The notes: a model not told the origin generated them from the sequence alone. Shown: positions 8,476 to 16,257, counted from the stretch's first letter. The stretch: DNA of 42,102 nt from Ureibacillus sinduriensis BLB-1 = JCM 15800 (GCF_000772955.1 NZ_JPVO01000031.1:1-42102), one strand, 5' to 3'. Translations and numbers: made by a program.

Positions 8476-9912
8476 ATGTATCCAAATTGGATTTTACAGC
8501 GTGCACAATTAACGCCTCACCGAACTGCCTTAAATTTTGAAGGCCAAATTTGGACTTTTGAAAAACTTAAAAAAATATCGATTGAAAGGGCAGAACAGCT
8601 AACCGCATTGGGCATCAAGCCGAAAGAGCGTGTGGCAATCATGGGTCCCAGTCAACCACGCCTCATTTTTATGATGTATGCTTGTATGCACCTTCAATGT
8701 GAAATGGTAATGTTAAACCGTAAGTTATCGAAACACGAACTGGAATATCAAATAAAAGATGCTCAAGTTGAAAAAGTACTCGTGGATGATGAGGATAATT
8801 CGCTTTTGCCTGACCACCAGAAACCTCTTTTGTTTTCTGAAGTGGAAAGTTCAATGAGAAAACCATTCGAAATCGAAAAAGAATGGTCTTTGGATCAAAC
8901 TATCTCCATCATGTATACATCCGGTACTACGGGATATCCAAAGGGAGTGCGTCAGACAGCCGGAAATCATCAAGCAAGCGCTTTGGCTTCTGTTTTAAAT
9001 ATTGGCTTAACAGAAGAGGATGTATGGCTATGTGCAGTGCCATTATTTCATATTAGCGGTTTTTCGATATTAGTTCGTTCTTTACTTTATGGAAATGCTG
9101 TGAAGCTTTATAAAAAATTCGACGAGGAGGGTGCTGTCGAGGATATTGCAAATGGCACAGTCACACATATGTCTGCGGTAGCTGTCATGTTGCAGCGTGT
9201 GATACAAGGACTGGAAGAGAGAGGTTTAAGAGCTTCCCCCAAGTTTAAATTACTCCTGGCTGGTGGAGGTCCTGTTCCGGAAAATTATATTGAACGGGCG
9301 CATCGCTTAAAATTGAAGGTTTCCCAAACTTATGGAATGACAGAAACCTCGTCTCAAACGGCTACCTTATCAAATGAAGATGCATTAAGAAAATTAGGCT
9401 CTGCCGGGAAACCACTATTCTTTAATCAAATTAAAATAGCGGGAGCCTTGTCGCCGAGGGAAATGGGAGAGATTTTAATCCGTGGACCACATGTGACGCC
9501 GGGATACATAGGGCATTTCTCAGAGAAGGGTGCCACGGCTGATGGTTGGTTACATACTGGCGATATTGGTTACTTAGATGAAGAGGGCTATTTGTTTGTG
9601 GTGGATCGTCGGTCAGATTTAATTATTTCTGGTGGGGAAAATATTTACCCTGCCGAGATAGAAAATGTCCTTTTGAGCCATGAGGCAGTTCAAGAAGCAG
9701 GTGTCTGTGCCTTGGCAGACGAAACATGGGGGCAAGTTCCGGCAGCGTTTATTGTATTGAAATCGGATGCAGAGGAGTCCGAGCTGATGCAGTTCTGTAC
9801 AGAAAGATTGGCGAAATATAAAGTGCCTAAGCATTTCCACTTTGTACCGGCGCTTCCTCGGAATGGTTCGGATAAATTAATGAGAAGAAAACTGAAAGAT
9901 TTGTTGAAGTAA
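8476..9912 (+). CDS. menE: MenE, o-succinylbenzoate-CoA ligase
   Basis: This ANL-superfamily adenylate-forming enzyme activates o-succinylbenzoate with ATP and CoA to give the MenB substrate. The 478 residues carry the P-loop-like MYTSGTTGYPKG (about 146-157), PLFHISG, LLLAGGGPVPE, SQTYGMTETSSQ, TGDIGYLDEEGYLFVVDR, the hinge DRRSDLIISGGENIYP, and LPRNGSDKLMRRKL with the catalytic lysine near the C terminus. GGAGG (8464-8468) is 7 bases from ATG 8476 and only 1 base from ATG 8470, so I chose 8476. In B. subtilis menC follows menE; here a terminator and a convergent gene follow instead. Confidence 0.95.
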   Translation: MYPNWILQRAQLTPHRTALNFEGQIWTFEKLKKISIERAEQLTALGIKPKERVAIMGPSQPRLIFMMYACMHLQCEMVMLNRKLSKHELEYQIKDAQVEKVLVDDEDNSLLPDHQKPLLFSEVESSMRKPFEIEKEWSLDQTISIMYTSGTTGYPKGVRQTAGNHQASALASVLNIGLTEEDVWLCAVPLFHISGFSILVRSLLYGNAVKLYKKFDEEGAVEDIANGTVTHMSAVAVMLQRVIQGLEERGLRASPKFKLLLAGGGPVPENYIERAHRLKLKVSQTYGMTETSSQTATLSNEDALRKLGSAGKPLFFNQIKIAGALSPREMGEILIRGPHVTPGYIGHFSEKGATADGWLHTGDIGYLDEEGYLFVVDRRSDLIISGGENIYPAEIENVLLSHEAVQEAGVCALADETWGQVPAAFIVLKSDAEESELMQFCTERLAKYKVPKHFHFVPALPRNGSDKLMRRKLKDLLK

Positions 9913-9914
9913 AT

Positions 9915-9953
9915 AAAAAGGTTCCCCTCAAATGATTGAGGGGAACCTTTTTG
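9915..9953 (+). terminator. Bidirectional terminator between menE and znuA
   Basis: AAAAAGGTTCCCCTCA and TTGAGGGGAACCTTTTT form a perfect stem with A-run and T-run on opposite sides. It therefore serves menE on the plus strand and znuA on the minus strand. Confidence 0.95.
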
Positions 9954-9957
9954 GTTA

Positions 9958-11013
9958 TTAATTATTCAATGCTTGTTTTAAAGTTTCAATATTTTTTTCC
10001 ATAAGAGTGAAGTATGTCTCACCATTTTTGATATCTTCTTCAGTCAATACGCTTAAATTATGTAATTCAAGCGAATCGGCCCCGACTTCATTCTGAATAA
10101 CCGCGGATAGCTTTGAAGATACATTTTGTTCAAATAAAATATATGAAACCTGCAACATTTCAGCTTGATCAACAATTTCAGTTAGTTCTTTCTGTGATGG
10201 CTCATTTTGTGAATTGATTCCTGCAATGGCGATTTGCTCTAACCCATATTGCTTGGCGATATAGCCAAATGATGCATGAGAAACAAAGAAAGTCTTTGAT
10301 TTAGCTTCAGATGCCATTTGTTCAAACTGTTGGTCCAATGATTCCAATTCACCAATCAACTCGTCATAGTTTTCATTAAGCGATTCTTCTTGTTCGGGAA
10401 GAGCGGCAACAAGCTCATCTTTAATCGCTCCTGCTAAATTTTGCGCAATAATCGGGGATAGCCAAACATGAGGATCGATATCGCCGTGGTTATGTCCTTC
10501 ATGCCCCTCTTCATCATGGCTATCGTGATGTTCACCCTCATGGTCGTGGGCTTCATGATTTTCTTCCTCGTGGCTGTGTTCTTCTTCCACTGAAGCATTT
10601 AACATGTCGTCTGTAATAACATCAGATGTGGCAACAAGTTTTACATTTTCATTCGCTAAAGTATTTTTAGCCTTTTCAACAAATCCCTCTAAACCTAAAC
10701 CGATATAGAAAAACAGGTCGGCATCAGCCAGGGACATCATATCTGCCTGTGTTGGTTCAAATGTATGTTCATTTGTACCTGGTGGATAGATGGAAGAAAC
10801 ATTGACGTACTCTCCACCGATACGCTCTGCAAAGTAGCTTAAAGGATAAACTGTTGTATAAATGTCGATCTTGTTGGAATCTTCTTCCTTATTAGTGGGT
10901 GCTTTTTTTGTAGTGGATGCCTCATTATTGGCCGTTGTATTTGTTGTGCTATTACATGCTGTCAATCCAAGGAAAAGAGCAGCGGTCAATAGTAAAAAAG
11001 ATAATTTTTTCAA
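9958..11013 (-). CDS. znuA: Zinc-binding lipoprotein of an ABC importer (ZnuA/AdcA family)
   Basis: The 351-residue precursor has a lipoprotein signal ending in the lipobox LTAC with Cys20 as the lipidated residue, so it is anchored outside the membrane. Cluster A-1 metal-binding features are His83 (NEHTFEP), a His/Glu/Asp-rich loop at about 146-176 typical of zinc-specific members, His182 (DPHVWLSP), His246 (VSHASFGYIA) and an acidic ligand region near FEQNVS. It should deliver Zn2+ to a ZnuBC permease, but no znuB or znuC lies beside it. The start is TTG (11011-11013), because an in-frame stop three codons upstream excludes an ATG. A weak AAGG precedes it. A Zur-like palindrome lies 18 bases upstream, which supports repression under zinc sufficiency. 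Confidence 0.92.
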   Translation of the reverse strand: MKKLSFLLLTAALFLGLTACNSTTNTTANNEASTTKKAPTNKEEDSNKIDIYTTVYPLSYFAERIGGEYVNVSSIYPPGTNEHTFEPTQADMMSLADADLFFYIGLGLEGFVEKAKNTLANENVKLVATSDVITDDMLNASVEEEHSHEEENHEAHDHEGEHHDSHDEEGHEGHNHGDIDPHVWLSPIIAQNLAGAIKDELVAALPEQEESLNENYDELIGELESLDQQFEQMASEAKSKTFFVSHASFGYIAKQYGLEQIAIAGINSQNEPSQKELTEIVDQAEMLQVSYILFEQNVSSKLSAVIQNEVGADSLELHNLSVLTEEDIKNGETYFTLMEKNIETLKQALNN

Positions 11014-11031
11014 ATGATATCAAACCTTTCT

Positions 11032-11052
11032 AAATAGTAACTATTACTATTT
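11032..11052 (-). promoter_or_regulatory. Zur-like operator upstream of znuA
   Basis: The perfect 9-base arms AAATAGTAA and TTACTATTT are separated by 3 bases, giving a 21-base palindrome. It differs from the Bacillus Zur consensus (AAATCGTAAT-N-ATTACGATTT) only at the symmetric C/G position and near the centre. Position and gene content agree with zinc-responsive repression by a Fur-family regulator. Confidence 0.75.
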
Positions 11053-11144
11053 GCGTTTTCAACATTCTCAATAATACAGGAAGAAGCGAAAAAAGACAAT
11101 TAGAAAATCAATATTTTTTAAAATTACTTATAAGCATAATGAAA

Positions 11145-11179
11145 GGCCTTCGAATTATTTTTTCTTCGAAGGCCGTTTT
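11145..11179 (-). terminator. Hairpin at the end of yidD
   Basis: GGCCTTCGAA (11145-11154) pairs exactly with TTCGAAGGCC (11165-11174). The yidD stop codon lies in the loop. The minus-strand T-run is short (TTT) while the plus-strand side has T5, so termination efficiency on the minus strand is uncertain. Confidence 0.6.
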
Positions 11180-11403
11180 TCTGGAACAGGGTCAAAGCCG
11201 CCTGGGTGAAAGGGTTGGCATTTTAATATTCTTTTAGTAGTTAAGTAAAAGCCCTTTATCGCTCCGTGTTTCTGGAATGCCTCTAGCCCGTATTGAGAAC
11301 ATGTGGGATAAAAGCGGCATGTCGGAGGGGTAACAGGGGAGATTACGCGGCGATAAAATTTAATGAGCCAAATAAATGGATATTTCACTATGTATTTCCT
11401 CAC
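11155..11403 (-). CDS. yidD: Membrane protein insertion efficiency factor YidD
   Basis: The 82-residue protein has the full YidD signature: an N-terminal amphipathic segment ([14 protein letters not shown]), the cysteine motif [16 protein letters not shown], then [16 protein letters not shown] and a basic tail. It acts at the inner face of the membrane beside the YidC/SpoIIIJ insertase. It is the counterpart of B. subtilis ytjA. The start is GTG (11401-11403) with GGAG about 5 bases upstream. It is transcribed in the same direction as znuA, but each has its own upstream region. Confidence 0.93.
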   Translation of the reverse strand: MRKYIVKYPFIWLIKFYRRVISPVTPPTCRFYPTCSQYGLEAFQKHGAIKGFYLTTKRILKCQPFHPGGFDPVPEKRPSKKK

Positions 11404-11506
11404 TATTCTCCGGTTTTGTTTAAACTTTTTATCGATTTCTTAAATATAAACTTAACATAATATAATGAGACAACCATAAAATAGTTGCAGTAATAGGACT
11501 TACCTC

Positions 11507-11521
11507 TATTGATCATTATAA
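11507..11521 (+). promoter_or_regulatory. PerR/Fur-like box upstream of dps
   Basis: TATTGATCATTATAA matches the PerR box TTATAATNATTATAA at 11 of the 14 defined positions; the right half is exact. It lies about 160 bases before dps, a gene known to be peroxide-regulated by PerR in Bacilli. The rest of the 277-base gap (11404-11680) is AT-rich, with TATAAT at 11461-11466 but no clear -35. Confidence 0.4.
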
Positions 11522-11680
11522 ATCAAGAAAGCGAAGGGTGCATGCTTTTCTAACAATCATAAGGCAGTTTATATAGTGGAATGTTTTAAACGAACTTATA
11601 ACGGTTATAGTAATTATGTCGAATCAATTGAAAAAGGCAAATAAAGTTTCATTGTTAAAATTTAAAAAGAGGTGGATAAT

Positions 11681-12133
11681 ATGGCAAACAAACCATTGGT
11701 AGATCTTCTAAATGAACTAGTTGCAACTTCATCAGTACTTTATACAAAACTTCATAATTATCACTGGTATGTAAATGGTCCTTCGTTCTTTACGCTCCAT
11801 GCAAAATTCGAGGAGTTCTATAATGAAGTCACATTGAATTTGGATGAAATTGCGGAACGTATTTTAACAAAGGGCAGTAAACCGGTTGCCACTTTGGCGG
11901 AGCATTTGGAAATGTCCCATATTAAAGAAGCAACTGGCGCGGAAACAACGGAAGAGATGGTTGAAACAACTATCAGTGATTTCAAAACCATTATGGGCTT
12001 CCTGAAAGAAGCTATGCAGCAAGCGGCAGAAGAAGGCGATGATCGAACAGAAGATATGCTGAATGCTATGACTCAAAGCTTTGAAAAACATGTTTGGATG
12101 CTATCTGCGTTCCTTGGTACTTCGGAGCGATAA
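11681..12133 (+). CDS. dps: Dps-family DNA-binding ferritin-like protein
   Basis: The 150-residue protein is a Dps mini-ferritin. The inter-subunit ferroxidase ligands are all present with family spacing: His28 (NYHWYV), His40 (TLHAKF), Asp55 and Glu59 (LNLDEIAER). Twelve such subunits form a shell that oxidises Fe2+ with peroxide and protects DNA. I chose ATG 11681 because AGAGGTGG lies 6 bases upstream; a GTG at 11672 would overlap this ribosome site. It is monocistronic, with its own terminator. Confidence 0.95.
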   Translation: MANKPLVDLLNELVATSSVLYTKLHNYHWYVNGPSFFTLHAKFEEFYNEVTLNLDEIAERILTKGSKPVATLAEHLEMSHIKEATGAETTEEMVETTISDFKTIMGFLKEAMQQAAEEGDDRTEDMLNAMTQSFEKHVWMLSAFLGTSER

Positions 12134-12155
12134 CCATACATTGCTATATTAACTT

Positions 12156-12193
12156 GACCCAAAATTTCCATGTGAATGGTTTTGGGTCTTTTT
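12156..12193 (+). terminator. Terminator of dps
   Basis: GACCCAAAA pairs with TTTTGGGTC across a 15-base loop that can close further; T5 follows. Confidence 0.85.
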
Positions 12194-12266
12194 AATACAG
12201 TTTTATGCAGTAAGGATTCAAGATGCATAGTTCAGATTTTTTCGCTGCATACTGTTTGAAAAGGAG

Positions 12267-12584
12267 TTGATCACAATCGATACAACAACAATTTATGTTT
12301 CTGTCGCTAATCAGTCTTACAGTTATCTACCACTGGGCTTACCTTGTGAATTTAAGTTGCAATTAGAAGAACAGAAAGCACTTTTATTTGAAAAATTATT
12401 TCTGCAGTTAAATTCTTTGGAATTTGATAATATAGTTCGAGCACATTTACCTTATATCCCATATCACCTGGATGAATCAAATGATGAAATTGATAATCGT
12501 ATGAAGAAAATCTATGCTCTCATTCATGAGTTTGGTGATGAACACACGAAAGAATTCGTTGAACAATTACCTTATTTCCATTGA
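12267..12584 (+). CDS. Hypothetical protein, about 105 residues
   Basis: I do not recognise this family. The frame encodes a short acidic, mostly helical protein with a beta-like N terminus (TTTIYVSVANQSYSYLPLG), a leucine-rich middle and an acidic C terminus ending in QLPYFH. There is no signal peptide, membrane segment or cysteine motif. The start is uncertain. AAAGGAG (12260-12266) touches a TTG at 12267, which is too close for normal initiation, and no ATG, GTG or usable TTG follows within the next 20 codons, so a non-standard start such as ATC or ATT a few codons later is possible. It lies between dps and ytkD, 51 bases before ytkD, and may be co-transcribed with it. Confidence 0.6.
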   Translation: MITIDTTTIYVSVANQSYSYLPLGLPCEFKLQLEEQKALLFEKLFLQLNSLEFDNIVRAHLPYIPYHLDESNDEIDNRMKKIYALIHEFGDEHTKEFVEQLPYFH

Positions 12585-12589
12585 TTCCA

Positions 12590-12641
12590 AAACATCCCTT
12601 AGCTAGACTATTACTATAAAGGAAGTGGCTTAGGGATGTTT
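12590..12641 (+). other. Inverted repeat covering the ytkD start codon
   Basis: AAACATCCCTTAGC (12590-12603) and GCTTAGGGATGTTT (12628-12641) are complementary at 13 of 14 positions around a 24-base loop. The right arm contains the ytkD ATG and the loop contains the GGAAGTGG ribosome site. The stem would sequester the start codon in the mRNA, or could act as a weak terminator for the upstream gene. Confidence 0.5.
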
Positions 12642-13106
12642 ACTTTTATCGATCAAAACGGTTATAAGTGTGAGTTGAGTTTTAATCAGCACCACTCTTT
12701 TGAAATTGAACCCAAACATGTACTGGTGTTCGTACTATACAAAGGAAAATGGCTATGTACTATCAATAAAAAAAGAGGCATAGAATTTCCTGGTGGTAAA
12801 GTAGAAGTAGGTGAAACGTTGGAAGATGCTGCAATTCGTGAAGTTTATGAAGAAACAGCTGTTCAAATTTCTGATTTGAAATGGTTTGCCCACTACGTTG
12901 TTCATGAAACACCTCCTTTTTGTAAAGCTGTTTTTACAGGAAGAGTCGTGAAAATTGATGAGTTCATACATGAACATGAAACATTGGGAATGACTTGGTT
13001 AACTACCGAAGAGTTGGCGAATCATCCTTCTTTAAGTTTCTATATGAAAGATGATGGCATGAAAAAGATGCTGCTGGAGGTGAAGAATCATGAAAGACAA
13101 TGGTAG
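12636..13106 (+). CDS. ytkD: Nudix hydrolase YtkD (8-oxo-dGTPase-like)
   Basis: The 156-residue protein carries a Nudix box, EFPGGKVEVGETLED to AAIREVYEETAV, at about 49-76. The invariant Gly, Glu, Arg-Glu and Glu-Glu residues are present, but the second conserved glycine (EExG) is alanine here. The order next to dps and ytmA, and the N-terminal layout, point to YtkD. The B. subtilis enzyme hydrolyses nucleoside triphosphates such as 8-oxo-dGTP and has been reported to act in RNA 5'-end processing as well (recalled, not visible here). ATG 12636 sits inside a hairpin (see that entry). The last 17 bases overlap the next gene, which suggests translational coupling. Confidence 0.85.
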   Translation: MFTFIDQNGYKCELSFNQHHSFEIEPKHVLVFVLYKGKWLCTINKKRGIEFPGGKVEVGETLEDAAIREVYEETAVQISDLKWFAHYVVHETPPFCKAVFTGRVVKIDEFIHEHETLGMTWLTTEELANHPSLSFYMKDDGMKKMLLEVKNHERQW

Positions 13107-13869
13107 TATTGAATTGGTCAGAGGATATCCTTCACCAAATCCAAATGTCACCATGCAAGAGATCATTTATTGGTCGCAAGGACTTCGGGTGAAAGGATTA
13201 TTAGCGAAACCGAAAAAAGAGGGTCAGTATGAAGCATTGCTTTATTTGCGCGGCGGTCTTCAGTCGATAGGGATGGTGCGACCATCAAGGATAGCGCAGT
13301 TCGCAAGCCAGGGATTGGTTGTCTTTGCCCCGTATTACCGCGGTAATCGAGGAGGCGAAGGCCGCGATGAAATGGCGGGTGACGACCGATTTGACGCAGT
13401 AAATAGTGTAGAACTGCTCAAGACATTCGCCAATGTAAAGGAAGTGCATTTATTCGGTTTTTCCCGAGGCGGGTTGATGGCATTATGGACGGCTATTTTA
13501 AGGGATGATATTAAATCCGTTGTCACATGGGCCGGTGTATCAGACGTGACATCCATGTACATGGAACGTGTGGATATGAGGAGGACGTTAAAAAGGATTA
13601 TCGGGGGTTCTCCAAATAAAGAGCAAGAAAAGTATGACGAAAGAAACCCAATCTTGAAAGCACAGATGATTAACGCTCCGGTACTTATTATTCATGGCAC
13701 AGAAGATGAGAATGTTAGTATTGAACAAAGCTATGATCTGGAGCAGGCTTTAATAAAAGAAAAAAAACAGGTAGAAACATGGTTTTCTTCAGGTTTAACC
13801 CATTACTATCCGCCACACATCAACCGACAAACCGTAAGAGCTCTATCTGAATGGATGAAAATGAAATAA
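13090..13869 (+). CDS. ytmA: Alpha/beta hydrolase of the prolyl-oligopeptidase/esterase type (YtmA-like)
   Basis: The 259-residue cytosolic protein is an S9-like alpha/beta hydrolase without a beta-propeller domain. The triad can be read as Ser125 (GFSRGG), Asp206 (HGTEDENV) and His238 (GLTHYYPP), with an oxyanion segment YLRGG near residue 52. The position after ytkD and before pckA matches what I recall for ytmA. The substrate is unknown; peptidase or esterase activity is inferred from the family. GGAGGTG lies 7 bases before ATG 13090, and the gene overlaps ytkD by 17 bases. It ends at a bidirectional terminator shared with pckA. Confidence 0.85.
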   Translation: MKDNGSIELVRGYPSPNPNVTMQEIIYWSQGLRVKGLLAKPKKEGQYEALLYLRGGLQSIGMVRPSRIAQFASQGLVVFAPYYRGNRGGEGRDEMAGDDRFDAVNSVELLKTFANVKEVHLFGFSRGGLMALWTAILRDDIKSVVTWAGVSDVTSMYMERVDMRRTLKRIIGGSPNKEQEKYDERNPILKAQMINAPVLIIHGTEDENVSIEQSYDLEQALIKEKKQVETWFSSGLTHYYPPHINRQTVRALSEWMKMK

Positions 13870-13870
13870 G

Positions 13871-13910
13871 AAAAGCGGACGTCTCTTTTTAGAGACAGTC
13901 CGCTTTTATT
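13871..13910 (+). terminator. Bidirectional terminator between ytmA and pckA
   Basis: AAAAGCGGAC and GTCCGCTTTT enclose a second stem GTCTCT / AGAGAC. A- and T-rich sides allow termination on both strands. Confidence 0.9.
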
Positions 13911-13921
13911 TTGCCAAAATT

Positions 13922-15508
13922 TTAAGCTAATGGTCCACCTTTTTTCAGAATTTCTTCTGATACATTGGAGAATTTTTTGAAGTTTTCCTTGAATAGGTTG
14001 GCCAGGAATGATGCCTTTTGATCATAAGCTTCTTTGTCTGCCCAGGCAGCACGAGGATCTAGTACTTCACTTGGTACTCCTTCAACAGCTGTTGGGATGT
14101 GCAAGCCAAAGATAGCATCCTGAGTAGTCTCTACATTGTTTAACTTACCATCGATTGCAGCTCGAACCATTGTACGTGTATAAGAAAGCTTCATTCGAGA
14201 ACCGACGCCGTATTCTCCACCAGTCCAACCAGTGTTGACAAGGAAGACTTGAGAGCCGTGTTCATCAATTTTCTCACCCAGCATTTCAGCGTAGCGTGTA
14301 GCTGGAAGAGGCAGGAATGGTGAACCGAAGCAAGTTGAGAATACAGGTTCAGGAGATGTAACCCCGCGTTCTGTACCTGCCAATTTAGATGTGAAGCCAC
14401 TTAGGAAGTGGTACATCGCCTGTTCTTTTGTTAATTTACTGATAGGAGGCAGCACCCCAAACGCATCTGCAGTTAAGAATACGATTGTTTTTGGATGGCC
14501 TGCAACAGAAGGCATGACGATATTATCAATAAAATGAATCGGGTAGGCAGCACGTGTATTTTCTGTTAATGAACCATCATCGTAATCCGGTATTCGGGAA
14601 TCCGGGTCTACAACTACATTTTCTAACACTGTTCCAAAACGAATTGCATTATAAATTTCTGGCTCCTTTTCGGCAGAAAGATTGATCGTTTTGGCATAGC
14701 AGCCACCTTCAATGTTGAATACACCGTTGTTTGACCAACCATGCTCGTCATCACCGATTAATTTACGGTTCGCGTCCGCCGACAAAGTTGTTTTACCAGT
14801 GCCGGATAAACCAAAGAATAGTGCAACGTCCCCAGCTTCACCTACGTTTGCCGAGCAATGCATAGAGAAAATGCCGTTCTCGGGCAATAAGTAGTTCATT
14901 ATGCCGAAGATGGATTTTTTCATTTCGCCGGCATATTCAGTTCCACCGATTAAAATAATTTTCTTTTCTAGGGAAACAATGATAAATGTTTCAGAATCTG
15001 TTCCATCCACTGCTGGGTCTGCTTTAAAGTTTGGAGCCGATACAATAGTAAATTCTGCATTATGGACAGCTAACTCTTCTTTAGTTGGGCGGATGAATAA
15101 TTGATGACAGAATAGGTTGTGCCATGCGTATTCGTTAATTACTTGAATTTGCAGCTGAGACTCTTTGTCTGCACCGGCATACCCTTTGAATACGAATAGC
15201 TCTTCTTTTTCTTTTAAATAATTGATAACTTTTACATATAGATTATCAAACACTTCAGCAGAAATCGGACGGTTGACATTACCCCAGTCGATTTTGTCTT
15301 TCGTGCTTTCTTCTTCTACGATATATTTATCTTTAGGAGAACGACCAGTATATTTGCCTGTTTCAGCACTCAATGCACCCTCAGCAGTTAATGTAGCTTC
15401 TCCACGTTCTGTAGCTCTTTCCACTAATTGTGGTACGGATAATTGAACTTTAATATTTTCGCCGTTTAATAATTCCTTCAGCTCATTTGCAATTTCTACT
15501 GAATTCAT
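13922..15508 (-). CDS. pckA: Phosphoenolpyruvate carboxykinase (ATP)
   Basis: This is the gluconeogenic enzyme that converts oxaloacetate and ATP to PEP, CO2 and ADP. The 528 residues include the substrate-binding [11 protein letters not shown] (54-64), the P-loop [11 protein letters not shown] (233-243), the kinase-1a metal motif IGDDEHGW (251-258) and [12 protein letters not shown] (267-278). [10 protein letters not shown] and [10 protein letters not shown] are ATP-type family markers. It is transcribed divergently from metK, as in B. subtilis. AAAGGATGG precedes ATG 15508. A CcpN-like site overlaps the -10 region, so repression during glycolytic growth is likely. Confidence 0.97.
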   Translation of the reverse strand: MNSVEIANELKELLNGENIKVQLSVPQLVERATERGEATLTAEGALSAETGKYTGRSPKDKYIVEEESTKDKIDWGNVNRPISAEVFDNLYVKVINYLKEKEELFVFKGYAGADKESQLQIQVINEYAWHNLFCHQLFIRPTKEELAVHNAEFTIVSAPNFKADPAVDGTDSETFIIVSLEKKIILIGGTEYAGEMKKSIFGIMNYLLPENGIFSMHCSANVGEAGDVALFFGLSGTGKTTLSADANRKLIGDDEHGWSNNGVFNIEGGCYAKTINLSAEKEPEIYNAIRFGTVLENVVVDPDSRIPDYDDGSLTENTRAAYPIHFIDNIVMPSVAGHPKTIVFLTADAFGVLPPISKLTKEQAMYHFLSGFTSKLAGTERGVTSPEPVFSTCFGSPFLPLPATRYAEMLGEKIDEHGSQVFLVNTGWTGGEYGVGSRMKLSYTRTMVRAAIDGKLNNVETTQDAIFGLHIPTAVEGVPSEVLDPRAAWADKEAYDQKASFLANLFKENFKKFSNVSEEILKKGGPLA

Positions 15509-15573
15509 CGATTAAATACCATCCTTTTTATAAAATTCCCTAAGAACTGGGAGGTTTGAATATTTTTAAAAAA

Positions 15574-15608
15574 AGTATAACACATTGAATTAATTAGTCT
15601 ATACTAAT
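15574..15608 (-). promoter_or_regulatory. pckA promoter with CcpN-like operator
   Basis: On the minus strand TATACT (15579-15574) is a good -10, with TAGACT (15601-15596) 16 bases upstream as a -35. The 11-mer TGTGTTATACT (15584-15574) fits TRTGHYATAYW, which I recall as the CcpN consensus, at every position and covers the -10. The -35 region also lies in a perfect inverted repeat, ATTAGT-CTAT-ACTAAT (15593-15608). Confidence 0.6.
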
Positions 15609-15660
15609 CGCAAAATATTTTTTAAATTATAAAATTTTTAATAGATTTATTTAAAACTGA

Positions 15661-15689
15661 TTGACAAGTAACGATACATTACGTAAGAT
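15661..15689 (+). promoter_or_regulatory. Sigma-A promoter of the metK leader
   Basis: A perfect TTGACA (15661-15666) lies 17 bases from TAAGAT (15684-15689), directly before the S-box aptamer. Transcription should begin near 15696. Confidence 0.85.
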
Positions 15690-15705
15690 GAAGACTTGAA
15701 CGGAT

Positions 15706-15893
15706 ACTCTTATCCCGAGATGGTGGAGGGTCAAGGCCCTATGAAACCCGGCAACCTGCATTATTCATTTAATGCGATGGTGCCAACCTGATGCAAGGGA
15801 ATACCCTTGAACGATAAGAGTGAAAGGTAATGTCATGTAACCACAATTCCTTTTACTCATGCGGCTTAACTTGAGTAAAGGGAATTTTTTTTT
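15706..15893 (+). promoter_or_regulatory. SAM-I (S-box) riboswitch upstream of metK
   Basis: The aptamer spans 15706-15821 and is closed by ACTCTTATC pairing with GATAAGAGT (P1). Hallmark segments are CCGAGATGGTGGAGGG, GGCCCTATGAAACCCGGCAA, GGTGCCAACCTG and the CAAGGG...CCCTTG helix with its AATA loop. The expression platform follows. SAM binding should stabilise P1 and free the terminator, stopping transcription of SAM synthetase when its product is plentiful. An anti-terminator can form between the 3' P1 strand region and the terminator's left arm. Confidence 0.95.
15845..15893 (+). terminator. Conditional terminator of the S-box
   Basis: AATTCCTTTTACTCA (15845-15859) pairs with TGAGTAAAGGGAATT (15871-15885), followed by a T-run. 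Confidence 0.9.
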
Positions 15894-16257
15894 CAAATTA
15901 GAACACAATGATAAGGATAACATTTCTTTTTATTTTTATCTGCCTTTCTAAATCCATGTATGTGTAGAGGGCCGTCTCAACATTAGAATGTAGTTTTAAT
16001 ATGTCCAGTATTCAGAAAATAAACAGTTAATATTATGTACTGCGACAATTGCAAGTCCGGATTGTTCCTAACTGTTTTATACATAACGATAAAACAAGTA
16101 CCCGAATTTTCTGTCCATAATCAAGAATTGGGGTACATGGACAAGATAAAGAAAAACAGCTGAAAATTACCGGACTCACGAAGAGCGGGTTTTAACATGG
16201 ATAAAGAGTACCGTATCAACAAAGAGAAATCTTGCTATATACCTAGGAGGAAACGAA
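15894..16257 (+). other. Long leader between S-box terminator and metK
   Basis: There is no credible gene in these 364 bases. Several inverted repeats are visible. AAACAGTTA (16021-16029) pairs with TAACTGTTT (16069-16077). GTACCC (16098-16103) pairs with GGGTAC (16131-16136), extended by AATT / AATT. TGTCCAT (16112-16118) pairs with ATGGACA (16137-16143). The last two overlap and exclude each other. A 38-codon out-of-frame reading frame starts at ATG 16198 and overlaps metK; it has only a weak ribosome site and is not called. No second promoter is clear. Confidence 0.5.

Noticed and set aside
14191..15446. Open frames opposite or within pckA, and similar shadows in menD, leuS, ytqA and cysI
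   Set aside because: They lie inside strongly supported genes, lack ribosome sites and show no family features.
16098..16257. SMK-box (SAM-III) before metK
   Set aside because: The inverted repeats do not show the SMK core, and a canonical S-box is already present.
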